Assembly: GCF_001456115.1 (NCBI RefSeq)
Contig: NZ_CP013264.1
Span: 2,312,501-2,376,500 of the forward strand
From: Sphingobium baderi
GTDB lineage: Bacteria; Pseudomonadota; Alphaproteobacteria; Sphingomonadales; Sphingomonadaceae
DNA: 64,000 bases
Reading direction: 5' to 3'
Made by a program: the position numbers and the translations under genes. The notes under the pieces were generated by a model, which did not search any database, had not been told where the DNA came from, and was given only the letters and a program-made list of their open reading frames with translations. Positions 51,474 through 60,747 of the stretch are shown piece by piece (the first letter of the stretch is position 1; every line of letters begins with the position of its first letter).

Positions 51474-51643
51474 GCCGCTCTCAGAAAAACTATGGCGACG
51501 ACCTGCACCGCGGCACAGCTCGCAGCAAACATCAGAAGCAGGTATTCCGATCTACGGCGTCGCTCGCGTTTGCTGAACCTCGGTTTCGGTCGTGGCAACC
51601 TGGGGTGAGCAGGACGGCCCGAAAATCTGCATTCAGCCGCCAT
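51470..51643 (-). CDS. 57-residue basic membrane microprotein
   Basis: ATG at 51643. A basic N-terminus (RPKPRFSKRERRRRS) precedes one membrane helix (EYLLLMFAASCAAVQVVAIV). Its start lies inside the end of the 49-residue ORF, and its stop overlaps the start of the 154-residue gene. The positive-inside rule predicts a cytoplasmic N-terminus. Unknown role. Confidence 0.5.
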   Translation of the reverse strand: MAAECRFSGRPAHPRLPRPKPRFSKRERRRRSEYLLLMFAASCAAVQVVAIVFLRAA

Positions 51644-51782
51644 TTCTGAGCACCAGGTAGATGCTGGGGCCTGCGGAAGCAAGAACAGCGCAACCGGCGA
51701 TCACCACCAGAGCGATGATCTCCACGGCGCAGCGGAAGACGTGTCGGGAGACTTGGCGCTTGCTTGGTACAGCCCGGCTCAA
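51633..51782 (-). CDS. 49-residue membrane microprotein, TTG start
   Basis: A TTG at 51782 overlaps the TGA of the 102-residue gene (TTGA). The frame encodes LSRAVPSKRQVSRHVFRCAV, then a helix EIIALVVIAGCAVLASAGPS, and ends LVLRNGG. The non-ATG start and coupled position suggest low, coordinated translation. It is too short to classify. Confidence 0.45.
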   Translation of the reverse strand: MSRAVPSKRQVSRHVFRCAVEIIALVVIAGCAVLASAGPSIYLVLRNGG

Positions 51783-52087
51783 TTTTCGCCCTCGCTCCCC
51801 ATCTGACGCGGCTCGCGCCGCCGACTGAGGTTCATCATCTCCAGGCAGAAGCGACCGTCTGTCAGTTGAAGATAGAGGCGGTAGCAGCCGTAGCTCTCGC
51901 CTATCAGCCTTGCCGCACCGACCGCATCATTGCGCGTCGGGTGGCACCATTCGGAGTCTTCACCTTCAAGATGCACAGTCCAGCGATCATCATAGTTCCG
52001 ATAGACCCAGAGAACGGGCAGGACCGGATACACAGTCGCTGTGGCTTGAGGAGCCTCCAATTTCGATATGATCTGTTCCAAACCCAT
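51779..52087 (-). CDS. Unknown protein (102 aa), first gene after porin
   Basis: The soluble protein has a tryptophan-rich strand pattern (LWVYRNYDDRWTVHLEGEDS) and a helix (RNDAVGAARLIGESYGCYRL). The layout is like that of the small protein at 49386. AGGTG precedes the ATG. It is 64 bases downstream of the porin, separated by a perfect hairpin at 52114-52132. It begins a chain of overlapping genes to dapA. Confidence 0.6.
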   Translation of the reverse strand: MGLEQIISKLEAPQATATVYPVLPVLWVYRNYDDRWTVHLEGEDSEWCHPTRNDAVGAARLIGESYGCYRLYLQLTDGRFCLEMMNLSRRREPRQMGSEGEN

Positions 52088-52113
52088 GTTTCACCTAAGC
52101 TCGCAGTGGGTCT

Positions 52114-52132
52114 GCGGAGCCGGTGGCTCCGC
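52114..52132 (-). terminator. Hairpin between porin and downstream cluster
   Basis: GCGGAGCC (52114-52121) pairs perfectly with GGCTCCGC (52125-52132). There is no U-run, so it is more likely an mRNA-stabilising or partial-attenuation element than a full terminator. Confidence 0.5.
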
Positions 52133-52151
52133 ATTTCCGCCCGCGCCCGTC

Positions 52152-53423
52152 CTAGAAAAGCACCCCGGCCTCAAACATCCCGCGTACCTGGTCGCGCTTG
52201 TCGAAGTTGGACCCAAAGCCGTAGCCTTCGGTGACCCGATCGATGCGGGTGTACGAAAGCTCGGTACGCGCGAAGAAGATCCCGCGCTGGTAGGTCGGCG
52301 TCACCGTCAGCGACCACGCCCTGCTTTTCGGCCCGTAGAGCAGATTGGTGGGGGCGCAGTCTGCGGCGACGCCGCAATCTCCTCCGCTTAAAGCGATGTA
52401 CTCGGCACGTCCAGCGATCGAGAAATTCTCATTGATGGCATAGCGAGCCAGCAGCGCTCCGCCGAATGTTTCGGCCGAGCGATCAATACCGATGTCCCTG
52501 TTCGAGCGGACCGTTGTGTATTGCAGGTAGGGCTGGAGCGTCAGCGGGCCGTCGACATAGGTGTAGATCACATTGAAGATGCTGCTGTTGTTCTGCGCCA
52601 GTGGCGTCGCGGCGCCGGTCTTGCCCGACTCTGCAAAGTTGCCTGCGGCGACCAGCGTGATCGTGCTCGACGGCGTCGCCGCATAAGACACCAGACCGGA
52701 TACCCAGTTGTAATCCCCTGAGTAGAAACCATCATTGACCGACACCGAGGCGTTGACCGGTCCATTGCTATAGTTCACCTGAACACCGCGGCTGATCGCC
52801 GGCTCCTGGTTCCAGAGCAGGCCGCGCGCGATATTCATATTCTGGAAGGTGAAGGTCGATTCCGCGCCGATCAACGTCGGCAGCAAACCCGCCTGCACTG
52901 AGAAATTCGGCGACAGCTCGAGCTTGCCATAAGCAACCGGCACCGGCCCGTACAACTGATCGGTGACGTCGGTTGCGCGGGTATAGGCCGAGCCCAAAGA
53001 AGGCAGCGAGTAGACACCGCCCTGGACGAAGAACGTCAAGGGCGCCCCGGTTGTCTGCACCTGAATTTGGGCATTGCCGATATCGACGAGGGGATCTGTC
53101 GTTCGCGGATCGACGCCGGGAATGCCGTTCGTCTGCGCATTCCCGATGCCTGTGAGCTGGCCGGTGATATGAAGGCGACCAAACACGCCCGCATCCATGC
53201 TCATCGGATCGGGGTTCGGGCGCAGAGGGCCACCAAAGCTCGGCGCGCTCAGGGGTTCGGCCGCTGCCTGGCCAAGACCCATCATCGAACCGGCCATGAT
53301 CGCGACCGCGCCAACCGCGCTCCGGCAAAGCGTCTTCCGACGCTCCGACCCCGGTCTTGTTGGACGACCGGCCTCGGCTGTGGCCGTTGCGGCGGGTGCG
53401 AGGGACGGTTTAAGCGGCTTCAT
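52152..53423 (-). CDS. Outer-membrane beta-barrel porin (BBP2-like)
   Basis: The 423-residue precursor has a long N-terminal signal region (hydrophobic stretch near 35-54, ending GQAAAE). Alternating beta strands follow, with the family features LPTLIGAESTFTFQNMNIAR and GLLWNQEPAISRGVQVNYSN. It ends in a terminal strand with final phenylalanine (FEAGVLF), the usual signal for BAM insertion. Two cysteines occur near CGVAADCAP. It likely forms a diffusion channel for small solutes; the substrate is unknown. The upstream region carries copy 2 of the 13-base motif. Confidence 0.83.
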   Translation of the reverse strand: MKPLKPSLAPAATATAEAGRPTRPGSERRKTLCRSAVGAVAIMAGSMMGLGQAAAEPLSAPSFGGPLRPNPDPMSMDAGVFGRLHITGQLTGIGNAQTNGIPGVDPRTTDPLVDIGNAQIQVQTTGAPLTFFVQGGVYSLPSLGSAYTRATDVTDQLYGPVPVAYGKLELSPNFSVQAGLLPTLIGAESTFTFQNMNIARGLLWNQEPAISRGVQVNYSNGPVNASVSVNDGFYSGDYNWVSGLVSYAATPSSTITLVAAGNFAESGKTGAATPLAQNNSSIFNVIYTYVDGPLTLQPYLQYTTVRSNRDIGIDRSAETFGGALLARYAINENFSIAGRAEYIALSGGDCGVAADCAPTNLLYGPKSRAWSLTVTPTYQRGIFFARTELSYTRIDRVTEGYGFGSNFDKRDQVRGMFEAGVLF

Positions 53424-53506
53424 ACCTTCAGGTCCTTCCGGTTTGGTGGGACCCTCAAGCTAGATAGAGCCGCATATTATTTCGACGGGAGCTCAGCCGC
53501 GCTGCG

Positions 53507-53519
53507 ATAGTATTTTCAT
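53507..53519 (-). promoter_or_regulatory. Motif ATGAAAATACTAT, copy 2 (porin promoter region)
   Basis: Identical in all 13 bases to 50008-50020, again followed by CGGCTG about seven bases later on the minus strand. It lies 84 bases upstream of the porin ATG and 100 bases from the plus-strand gene at 53618. Positions 53536-53565 are strongly AT-rich and may hold the plus-strand promoter. Confidence 0.45.
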
Positions 53520-53617
53520 AAGAAAAGGACCTGACAAAAATATACGTACTTATATAGTCGGATTTTTATTTGACTGAGCACGACTTTGCGCCCTTTCTCG
53601 CGCGGGAGTGTGCTTCT

Positions 53618-54394
53618 ATGATTGACCAGAATCTCGACTATCTCGCTAACTTGCTTTGCCAAAACCGTCGGCAGGGAATTACCTCAGATATCCCGTTCGA
53701 TCTGCTTCGAAGCGAGGATGACGCCTGGGCGGTGCAGTCAGCAGCAATCTCGGCCTTCGCCAATGACGCGGTAGGCTACGCCCTGATAGGCACTTGCCCC
53801 GCCATCCGCGGCACGCTTGGCCTTGCCAGTCCCATCTACTGCCCGATCCCTGTCGGAACAGTTCTTCAGGACTCCCACGGGCCGTTCCGGCTTCCCCAAG
53901 GCTTCATCGGGGCACAATGCGAAATCGTCTTTACGATGGGCGGTCCCCTGGGGGCGGACCATTGGCCCATCACTCGCGATCAATTTTGCAAGGCGATCCT
54001 GAGCTACCAACCGTCTATCTGTCTTGTCGGGCGACGTGGTCACCTGACTGGGCAACCACACCTGGCCGCCATTGCTGACTATGCGTTCCATGTTTCGACG
54101 ATCGTCGACAAATATCATGAGCCAACAGGCCTGGAGGCCATGGACAGAATCGACATGCGAGCGTCGATCAACAACGTTCCAGTGTTTCAGTCGGCATCGG
54201 GAGAGGGGCTGGTTGATCCGATCAACTCTGCGCTCTGGCTCGTGAATGACCTGATCGCCAGAGGCAATTATCTCAGCGCCGGCGATATCGTAGCAACCGG
54301 ATCGATCATCCCGATGCTGCTGCAAGTCCTTCCTGGTCAGGAACTGAAGGTCGAGTTGTCAGGCGTTGGCGACGCATCCGCACGGTTTCTTTGA
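53618..54394 (+). CDS. 2-keto-4-pentenoate hydratase-like protein
   Basis: The 258-residue protein resembles the MhpD/FAH-fold hydratases. It shows a helical N-terminus, GYALIGTCPAIRGTLGL, then QGFIGAQCEIVFTMGGPLGA with the metal-site glutamate region, and a C-terminal GDIVATGSIIPMLLQVLPGQ. These enzymes hydrate 2-hydroxypentadienoates or decarboxylate related keto acids; the substrate here is unknown. I use the ATG at 53618 (GGGAG nine bases upstream) instead of the in-frame TTG at 53570. Divergent from the porin operon, so the two may serve one catabolic purpose (inference). Confidence 0.72.
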   Translation: MIDQNLDYLANLLCQNRRQGITSDIPFDLLRSEDDAWAVQSAAISAFANDAVGYALIGTCPAIRGTLGLASPIYCPIPVGTVLQDSHGPFRLPQGFIGAQCEIVFTMGGPLGADHWPITRDQFCKAILSYQPSICLVGRRGHLTGQPHLAAIADYAFHVSTIVDKYHEPTGLEAMDRIDMRASINNVPVFQSASGEGLVDPINSALWLVNDLIARGNYLSAGDIVATGSIIPMLLQVLPGQELKVELSGVGDASARFL

Positions 54395-54412
54395 ACCAAC
54401 AGAAGCAGCCGA

Positions 54413-54685
54413 TCAGACGGCCAACTGATGGCCACTGAAAATGTAGAGACCCAACGCCGTCGCCGCCAACCATAGAGCCTCATCCCAATAGGTGAACCTG
54501 GTCTTGCCGAATCGTTCGCCGCGATGAACTGCGTAAGCGACGGCCATTACGCCGTATATGCCGGTCCACAGCGCGAATGTGGCAAGGAAGTTCTCGCTCT
54601 TCAGAATGTAGGCGATTGCCGCAGCGACGACCAGCTTGATGCCATAGCGCCCAATGTGCTCTCGCGACTGCTCGTCTAACCGCAT
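54413..54685 (-). CDS. Small integral membrane protein (90 aa)
   Basis: Three hydrophobic helices (IKLVVAAAIAYILK, ATFALWTGIYGVMAVAYAVH, ALWLAATALGLYIFSG) follow a charged N-terminus (MRLDEQSREHIGRYG). No domain is recognised. It lies downstream of another small membrane ORF, with a 19-base gap. Confidence 0.6.
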   Translation of the reverse strand: MRLDEQSREHIGRYGIKLVVAAAIAYILKSENFLATFALWTGIYGVMAVAYAVHRGERFGKTRFTYWDEALWLAATALGLYIFSGHQLAV

Positions 54686-54704
54686 AACACGCCTGGATCG
54701 TTCG

Positions 54705-54866
54705 TTAGATCAGGCCGAAGACGAGGGACAGCCGGTAGCCGACATACCCAACGCCGATCGCGGTAATCGCCAGGACAAGCAGCAAGCCAAGCCCACCATT
54801 CCCTGGCTCTTTCTGAGGGTGCGGCGCCTCGTTCTGATTCTTCCGGACCCTATCATTTCCAGCCAT
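54705..54866 (-). CDS. 53-residue membrane microprotein
   Basis: ATG at 54866. The polar N-terminus (MAGNDRVRKNQNEAPHPQKE) is followed by one membrane helix (GLGLLLVLAITAIGVGYVGY) and a short tail. Same strand as the 90-residue gene and probably in one operon with it. Function unknown. Confidence 0.5.
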   Translation of the reverse strand: MAGNDRVRKNQNEAPHPQKEPGNGGLGLLLVLAITAIGVGYVGYRLSLVFGLI

Positions 54867-55302
54867 TTGCGATGAGCGCTCCCTCGGCGCTCCAGTGCGC
54901 AGCTATTTCTAGGATGCTGCTGCATAGGAATTCGAGAGGGACGGCACGTCAGCGAAGTAAATGGATTTTACTTCTGAGCCAGCGTATGACTTTACCGGAA
55001 AAAGCTCATTGGGCGGTGCCGATATCCCACGATTCGTTGCTGTCGAGCCGTCGCGTATATGTGCTTGGCAATGCTCACGCGCGCATAGCAGCGGCTAAAG
55101 CAATCCGCAGTTTCCACGGCCAGCTTTGGTCACGCTAAGGGAGCGCCATCAACGGTTCGCTCACCTGGGTGGACGAAGCCGTCGAATGAAAACACGCATT
55201 TCGCAAGCCTTCACATTCTGACAGGCTGACGAGCATCACCCGCAAGTGCAATCAGCGCGGACTGGCCCTCTGGGACGCGAAGCGATGACTCGATTGAAGA
55301 GA
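54867..55302. other. Region without a clear gene near the element end
   Basis: An 88-codon plus-strand frame at 54872-55138 ends in RVYVLGNAHARIAAAKAIRS but has no ribosome site and no recognisable family; it may be a gene remnant. AAGTAAA and TTTACTT form an inverted repeat at about 54955-54973. Otherwise nothing is seen. Confidence 0.4.
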
Positions 55303-55387
55303 TGGTGCGGGTGGTCGGAATCGAACCGACACTCCTTTCGGAACCGGATTTTGAATCCGGCGCGTCTACCAGTTCCACCACACCCGC
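55303..55387 (-). tRNA. tRNA-Leu (anticodon CAA)
   Basis: Acceptor stem GCGGGTG (55387-55381) pairs with CACCCGC (55313-55307), with discriminator A and an encoded CCA end (55305-55303). The anticodon stem GGATT/AATCC encloses loop TTCAAAA, giving anticodon CAA. A long variable arm (TTCCGAAAGGA) marks a class II tRNA, and the T-loop GGTTCGATTCC is standard. It appears intact and functional. It lies 160 bases inside the element relative to the half-tRNA at 55545, so it may be the element's compensating copy. Confidence 0.95.
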
Positions 55388-55526
55388 ACACTTGCCGCCG
55401 ATTCTAGCCGACGCTCTTTGCACCTATACTGCACCTAGAGCGAAAACCGAATATCCGCAGCGAATTTTCCTTCTTTCCCAAGCCCCTGAAAATACGACGC
55501 TTTAAACTCGCCGTGATTTTTTGTGG

Positions 55527-55583
55527 ATTGGTAGACAAACCCCTTTTTGAGTCCGGCGCGTCTACCAATTTCACCACGCCCGC
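55527..55583 (-). pseudogene. 5' half of a disrupted tRNA-Leu; likely attachment-site scar
   Basis: Reading leftward from 55583: GCGGGCGTGGTGAAATTGG, TAGACGCGCCGGACTCAAAA, a tRNA-Leu 5' half up to the anticodon loop. After that the sequence no longer matches any tRNA. It shares TCCGGCGCGTCTACCA with the intact copy at 55303-55387 but has several differences elsewhere. Beyond the break, ATTGGTAGAC (55527-55536) is an inverted copy of GTCTACCAAT (55560-55569). This is best read as the original chromosomal gene cut by integration in its anticodon region. Confidence 0.7.
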
Positions 55584-55784
55584 GCATGGTTGGGGAGCGC
55601 CAGATGGCAAAAAGCGCGGCAGGCGTCCAGCCAAAAATCATCCTGCGGGATTTGAAGGGATAAATGCCGCTCCTCATATTGCGGGAGCGGACGCGGCCCG
55701 ATAGCCTGCGCGTGTCTCGAAAGCGGCCCATTTGGCGGCACGCTTCGCGTAGACCTGACACTCCAACGGAAAAGGGCGTCCCTT

Positions 55785-57248
55785 TTGACCGAACCGTCTG
55801 CCACATTCCTGCTATTCGGCGCCACTGGCGATCTCGCGCACCGGATGATCTTTCCCTCGCTCTACAATCTGCTGGCGGACGGATTGCTGCCGGACGACTT
55901 CCTCGTCATCGCGTCGGGCCGTTCCGAGATGAGCGACGATATGTTTCGCGCCGACATAAAGGACAGCCTGCCCAAATTCCTGCCGGCGGATCGTTATGAT
56001 GCCGCCGTGGCCGACCGGCTGACCGCCATCATCTCCTATCAGCCGGTGGAGGCGGGCAATGCGGAGCAATTCTCGGCGCTGGCCAGGCGGCTGGACGGGC
56101 GGCTGGATCGCGGCCTTTGCGTTTATCTTTCGACTCCGCCTTCGCTATTCGCGCCCACCGCGCAGGGGTTGGCGCAAGCGGGGATCATCACGCCTAAAAC
56201 CCGCATCGCCATGGAAAAACCCATCGGCAAGGATCTGGCATCCTCGAAACAGGTGAATGACGGCATCGGCGCGCTGTTCGCGGAGGATCAGATTTTCCGC
56301 GTCGACCATTATCTCGGCAAGGAAACGGTGCAGAACCTGCTTGCGCTGCGGTTCGGCAATGTGATGTTCGAGCCGCTGTGGAACGCCAGCGCCATCGACC
56401 ATGTGCAGATCACCGTGGGCGAAACGGTCGGGCTGGAAGGCCGCGTCTCCTATTATGACGGCGTGGGCGCGTTGCGCGACATGGTGCAGAATCATGTGCT
56501 CCAGATCCTGTCGATCATCGCCATGGAGCCGCCCGCGCGCATGGACCCCACCTCCGTGCGTGACGAGAAGGTGAAGGCGCTGCGCTCCCTGCGTCCCATG
56601 ACCGCCGAAACGGTCAAGACCCACAGCGTGCGTGGCCAATATACGCCCGGCGCGGTCGGCGGGCAGATCGTCACCGGCTATGCCGACGAATTGGGGAAGC
56701 CCTCCGACACCGAAACCTTCGTGGCCCTGAAAGCCCATATCGACAACTGGCGCTGGCAGGGCGTGCCCTTTTACCTCCGCACCGGCAAGCGGATGCCCGC
56801 CCGCCAGTCGGAAATCCTGATCCAGTTCAAGCCGGTGCGTCATTCCATCTTCGGCCGCGACGGCCACGGATCGGGGCTGGAACCCAACACGCTCATCATC
56901 CGCCTTCAGCCGGAGGAATATATCCGCCTGCTCATCATGAGCAAACGCCCCGGCCTCGAACGGCAGGTGCATCTGGAGGAGGTGACGCTGGACGTGTCGC
57001 TGACCGCCGCCTTCGCCGGGCAGCGCCGCCGCATCGCCTATGAGCGGCTGATCCTGGACCTGCTGGCGGGCGACCAGACGCTGTTCGTCCGCCGCGACGA
57101 GGTGGAGGCGCAATGGACCTGGATCGATTCCATCATCGACGGCTGGAAAGCCGCGGGAATGAAGGTCGCTTCCTATGCATCGGGGAACTGGGGGCCGTCC
57201 TCAGCCATTGCCCTTATCGAACGTGATGGAGCAAGCTGGCATGACTGA
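55785..57248 (+). CDS. zwf: Glucose-6-phosphate dehydrogenase
   Basis: In this 487-residue enzyme, NADP-binding [19 protein letters not shown] is near the start, with the active-site motif [14 protein letters not shown] and conserved [11 protein letters not shown]. It oxidises glucose-6-phosphate to 6-phosphogluconolactone, the first step of the Entner-Doudoroff route. The start is TTG at 55785 with GGAAAAGGG upstream. Ends inside the first codons of edd (8-base overlap). Confidence 0.96.
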   Translation: MTEPSATFLLFGATGDLAHRMIFPSLYNLLADGLLPDDFLVIASGRSEMSDDMFRADIKDSLPKFLPADRYDAAVADRLTAIISYQPVEAGNAEQFSALARRLDGRLDRGLCVYLSTPPSLFAPTAQGLAQAGIITPKTRIAMEKPIGKDLASSKQVNDGIGALFAEDQIFRVDHYLGKETVQNLLALRFGNVMFEPLWNASAIDHVQITVGETVGLEGRVSYYDGVGALRDMVQNHVLQILSIIAMEPPARMDPTSVRDEKVKALRSLRPMTAETVKTHSVRGQYTPGAVGGQIVTGYADELGKPSDTETFVALKAHIDNWRWQGVPFYLRTGKRMPARQSEILIQFKPVRHSIFGRDGHGSGLEPNTLIIRLQPEEYIRLLIMSKRPGLERQVHLEEVTLDVSLTAAFAGQRRRIAYERLILDLLAGDQTLFVRRDEVEAQWTWIDSIIDGWKAAGMKVASYASGNWGPSSAIALIERDGASWHD

Positions 57249-59073
57249 CCTCAACCCGGTGATCGCCAAAGTCACCGACCGCATCATCAGGCGCAGCGCC
57301 GCGCGCCGCCGCCAATATCTCGACCTGATCGAGCGGGGCCGCGACGCGGGCACCAACCGCGCGCAGCTCAGTTGCGGCAACCTCGCCCACGCCTTCGCGG
57401 CGAGCGGCGACGACAAGCCCGTCATCCGCACCGGCCGGGCGATGAACATGGGGATCGTCACCGCCTATAACGACATGCTCTCCGCCCATCAGCCCTATGG
57501 CCGCTATCCCGAAGCGATCAAGATCGCCGCGCGCGAGGTCGGCGCCACGGCGCAGGTCGCAGGCGGCGTCCCCGCCATGTGCGACGGCGTGACGCAGGGG
57601 CAGGCGGGCATGGACCTGTCGCTCTTCTCCCGCGACACCATCGCGCTGGGCACGGCGGTGGCGCTCAGCCACGCCATGTTCGAAGGCGCGCTGCTGCTCG
57701 GCATCTGCGACAAGATCGTGCCGGGCCTCCTGATCGGCGCGCTGCGCTTCGGCCATTTGCCCACGATCCTGGTTCCCTCCGGCCCCATGCCGTCGGGCCT
57801 CGCCAACAAGGAAAAGGTCCGCATCCGCCAGCTCTATGCCGAAGGAAAGGTCGGCAAGGAGGAACTGCTGGAAGCCGAAAGCGCCAGCTATCACGGCGCG
57901 GGCACCTGCACCTTCTACGGCACGGCGAACAGCAATCAGATGATGATGGAGGTGATGGGCCTCCACATGCCCGGCGCGGCCTTCATCAACCCCGGCACGA
58001 AGCTGCGGACCGAAATCACCCGCGCCGCCGTCCACCGGCTCGCCGATATCGGCTGGGACGGCGAGGATTATCGCCCGCTCGGCCATTGCATCGACGAAAA
58101 GGCTATCGTGAACGCGATCATAGGCCTGATGGCGACCGGCGGCTCCACCAATCACGCCATCCATGTGCCCGCCATCGCGCGGGCGGCGGGGATCAGCGTC
58201 GACTGGACCGATTTCGCCGAACTGTCGGACGTGGTGCCGCTGCTGGCGCGTATCTATCCCAATGGCTCGGGCGATGTGAACGCGTTCGAGGCGGCGGGCG
58301 GCATGGCCTATGTCATCCGCGAGCTGCTCGACAATGGCCTGCTCCACCGCGACATATTGACCGTCGCCCGCGCCGACCTCACCGACTATGGCAAGGAACC
58401 CGTGCTGGAGGATGAGGCGCTCTTGTGGCGCGACGTTCCCGCCTCCCGCGACGAAGCGATGCTGCGTCCCGTCTCCAGCCCCTTCAGCCCGGACGGCGGC
58501 ATGAAGCTGCTGTCCGGCAATCTCGGCCGCTGCGTCATGAAGGTGAGCGCGGTCGATCCGTCGCGCTGGACCATCGAAGCACCCGCGGCGATCTTCCACG
58601 ATCAGGACGATGTGCTGCGCGCCTTCAAGGCCGGGGAACTGGAGCGCGACGTGGTGGTCGTGGTCCGCTTCCAGGGGCCGCGCGCCAACGGGATGCCCGA
58701 ACTGCACAAGCTCACCCCCGCGCTCGGCGTGTTGCAGGATCGCGGCTTCAAGGTCGCATTGGTGACGGACGGCCGCATGTCCGGCGCGAGCGGCAAGGTG
58801 CCCGCCGCCATCCACCTTTCGCCCGAAGCGCTGGGCGACGGCCCCATCGCCCGACTGCGCGATGGCGATATGGTCCGCGTCTGCGCCCAGACCGGCTCTA
58901 TCGAGGCGCTGGTCGATGCCGCGCAATGGGACGCCCGCACCATGCCCCAAGCTCCGCCGCCACCCTATGACACAGGCCGCGAATTGTTCGCCCTCTTCCG
59001 CCAGCACAGCGATCTGGCCGAAGCAGGCGCGTCGCCCATCCTCGCGGCGATGGAAAGTGAGCTTGGATCATGA
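57241..59073 (+). CDS. edd: 6-phosphogluconate dehydratase
   Basis: The 610-residue iron-sulfur dehydratase of the IlvD/Edd family has [40 protein letters not shown] and [20 protein letters not shown]. The cluster-binding cysteines lie in these motifs. It converts 6-phosphogluconate to KDPG. The start is ATG at 57241, inside the zwf end; the frame further upstream is antiphase to zwf. Ends with a four-base overlap with glk. Confidence 0.96.
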   Translation: MTDLNPVIAKVTDRIIRRSAARRRQYLDLIERGRDAGTNRAQLSCGNLAHAFAASGDDKPVIRTGRAMNMGIVTAYNDMLSAHQPYGRYPEAIKIAAREVGATAQVAGGVPAMCDGVTQGQAGMDLSLFSRDTIALGTAVALSHAMFEGALLLGICDKIVPGLLIGALRFGHLPTILVPSGPMPSGLANKEKVRIRQLYAEGKVGKEELLEAESASYHGAGTCTFYGTANSNQMMMEVMGLHMPGAAFINPGTKLRTEITRAAVHRLADIGWDGEDYRPLGHCIDEKAIVNAIIGLMATGGSTNHAIHVPAIARAAGISVDWTDFAELSDVVPLLARIYPNGSGDVNAFEAAGGMAYVIRELLDNGLLHRDILTVARADLTDYGKEPVLEDEALLWRDVPASRDEAMLRPVSSPFSPDGGMKLLSGNLGRCVMKVSAVDPSRWTIEAPAAIFHDQDDVLRAFKAGELERDVVVVVRFQGPRANGMPELHKLTPALGVLQDRGFKVALVTDGRMSGASGKVPAAIHLSPEALGDGPIARLRDGDMVRVCAQTGSIEALVDAAQWDARTMPQAPPPPYDTGRELFALFRQHSDLAEAGASPILAAMESELGS

Positions 59074-60035
59074 CGGACATCATCGCAGCCGACATCGGCG
59101 GCACCAACGCCCGCTTCGCCCGTGCGAAACTGGACGCACAGGGCGTGCCGACGCTTGGCGAAATCCGGAAATATAAGGTCGCCGACTTTTCCAGCCTGCA
59201 AGCCTGCTGGGCGGCCTTCGCGGCGGAGGAGGGGGGCGACCTGCCCAAAGCCGCCTCCATCGCCTTCGCCACCGCCATCGGCCGCGACGTCATCAAGCTC
59301 ACCAACAGCAACTGGGTGATCCGCCCCGACACGCTGGACGAGGAACTGGGCCTCGACCAGATGCGCCTCGTCAACGATTTCGAGGCGGTCGCCCATGCCG
59401 TCACGCGCCTGCCGCCTGAAAACCTGCCGCTGCTTTTCGGTGAGGACCGGCCTTTCCCCGCCGATGGCGGCGTGACCGTGATCGGCCCCGGCACGGGCCT
59501 TGGCGTCGCGATGATCGCCTATGACGACGGCGTCCCCCATGTCATCGCGACAGAAGGCGGCCATCTGGATTTCGCCCCGCTCGACACGATGGAGGAGAAA
59601 ATCCTCGCCTACCTCCGCGACAAGTTCCTCCGCGTATCCGTCGAGCGCATCGTCTCAGGCCCCGGCCTCAACAATATCTACAAGGCGATGGCCACCATCG
59701 GCCATGAACGCATCCTGCTGATGGAAGACGCCGAACTGTGGCAGGCGGCGTTGGAGGACAGCGACCCGTTCGCCCGCGCCGCCTTCGACCGTTTCTGCCT
59801 CTGCTATGGCGCGGTGGCGGGCGATCTGGCGCTGGCGCACGGCCCTCATGCGGTCGTGCTGGCGGGCGGTCTCACGCAGCGGATGCGCGACCTGTTGCCG
59901 CCAAGCGGTTTCCACAGCCGTTTCATCGCCAAGGGCCGTTTCGAAAGCCTCATGAAATCCGTGCCCATCCGCCTCGCCCTGCATGACGAGATCGGGCTTT
60001 TCGGCGCCGCCGCCGCCTTTCGGGAGAAGAAGTGA
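59070..60035 (+). CDS. glk: Glucokinase
   Basis: The 321-residue hexokinase-like enzyme of the bacterial Glk family has phosphate-binding [13 protein letters not shown] (residues 5-17), [15 protein letters not shown], sugar-binding [13 protein letters not shown], and [10 protein letters not shown]. It supplies glucose-6-phosphate to Zwf. Sits between edd and eda with coupled junctions. Confidence 0.95.
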   Translation: MTDIIAADIGGTNARFARAKLDAQGVPTLGEIRKYKVADFSSLQACWAAFAAEEGGDLPKAASIAFATAIGRDVIKLTNSNWVIRPDTLDEELGLDQMRLVNDFEAVAHAVTRLPPENLPLLFGEDRPFPADGGVTVIGPGTGLGVAMIAYDDGVPHVIATEGGHLDFAPLDTMEEKILAYLRDKFLRVSVERIVSGPGLNNIYKAMATIGHERILLMEDAELWQAALEDSDPFARAAFDRFCLCYGAVAGDLALAHGPHAVVLAGGLTQRMRDLLPPSGFHSRFIAKGRFESLMKSVPIRLALHDEIGLFGAAAAFREKK

Positions 60036-60653
60036 ATGTCGCTCAGCGTTGAACAGGTGATGGCGCTGGCCCCGGTGATCCCTGTGCTGGTGGTCGAACG
60101 TGTGGAGGACGCGCTCCCCATCGCGCAGGCGCTGGTGAAGGGCGGTCTTCCCGCGCTGGAAGTGACCCTGCGGACCCCCGCCGCGCTGGATGTCATCCGC
60201 GAAATGGCCAAGATCGAAGGCGCTGTCGTCGGCGCGGGCACCGTCCTTAACCCACGTCAGCTCGACGCCGCGATGGAAGCAGGCGCGCGCTTCATCGTCA
60301 GCCCCGGCCTCACCGATCCGCTGGGCCGGGCAGCCATCGCCGCGAAGATCCCCTTCCTCCCCGGCACGGCGACGGCAGGCGACATCATGCGCGGCATGGA
60401 CATGGGCCTCACCCACTTCAAATTCTTCCCGGCGGAAACCTCCGGCGGCCTGCCTGCATTGAAGGCGCTCGCCGCCCCCCTCCACGAAGCCCGCTTCTGC
60501 CCCACCGGCGGCATCTCGCCGGAAAGCGCGCCCAAATGGCTGGCCGAGCCCTTCGTCCAATGCGTCGGCGGAAGCTGGGTCGTGCCCAAAGGCCCCATCG
60601 ACCCCGCAAGGATCGAGGCGCTGGCGCGGGAGGCGGCGGCGCTGCCGCGTTAG
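60036..60653 (+). CDS. eda: KDPG aldolase
   Basis: The 205-residue TIM-barrel aldolase has the catalytic glutamate in LPALEVTLRT and the Schiff-base lysine in FKFFPAETSGG. It also shows CPTGGISPESAPKWLA and the C-terminal VGGSWVVPKG. It splits 2-keto-3-deoxy-6-phosphogluconate into pyruvate and glyceraldehyde-3-phosphate, ending the pathway. Its ATG follows the glk stop directly. Confidence 0.96.
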   Translation: MSLSVEQVMALAPVIPVLVVERVEDALPIAQALVKGGLPALEVTLRTPAALDVIREMAKIEGAVVGAGTVLNPRQLDAAMEAGARFIVSPGLTDPLGRAAIAAKIPFLPGTATAGDIMRGMDMGLTHFKFFPAETSGGLPALKALAAPLHEARFCPTGGISPESAPKWLAEPFVQCVGGSWVVPKGPIDPARIEALAREAAALPR

Positions 60654-60747
60654 GCGGGATGTTGAGGACGAGCCGCTGCTTTAAGGACCGAGAGTGACTA
60701 GTTTCAACCTTCGGCGGACTCCATCACCACGCCCATAAACTGCCGTT

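Noticed and set aside
54872..55138. 88-codon plus-strand frame near the tRNA
   Set aside because: No ribosome site, no family; kept only as a possible remnant in the description of that region.
57214..59007. 597-codon minus-strand frame opposite edd
   Set aside because: Shadow of edd; the sequence is histidine/alanine-rich and has no recognisable domain.
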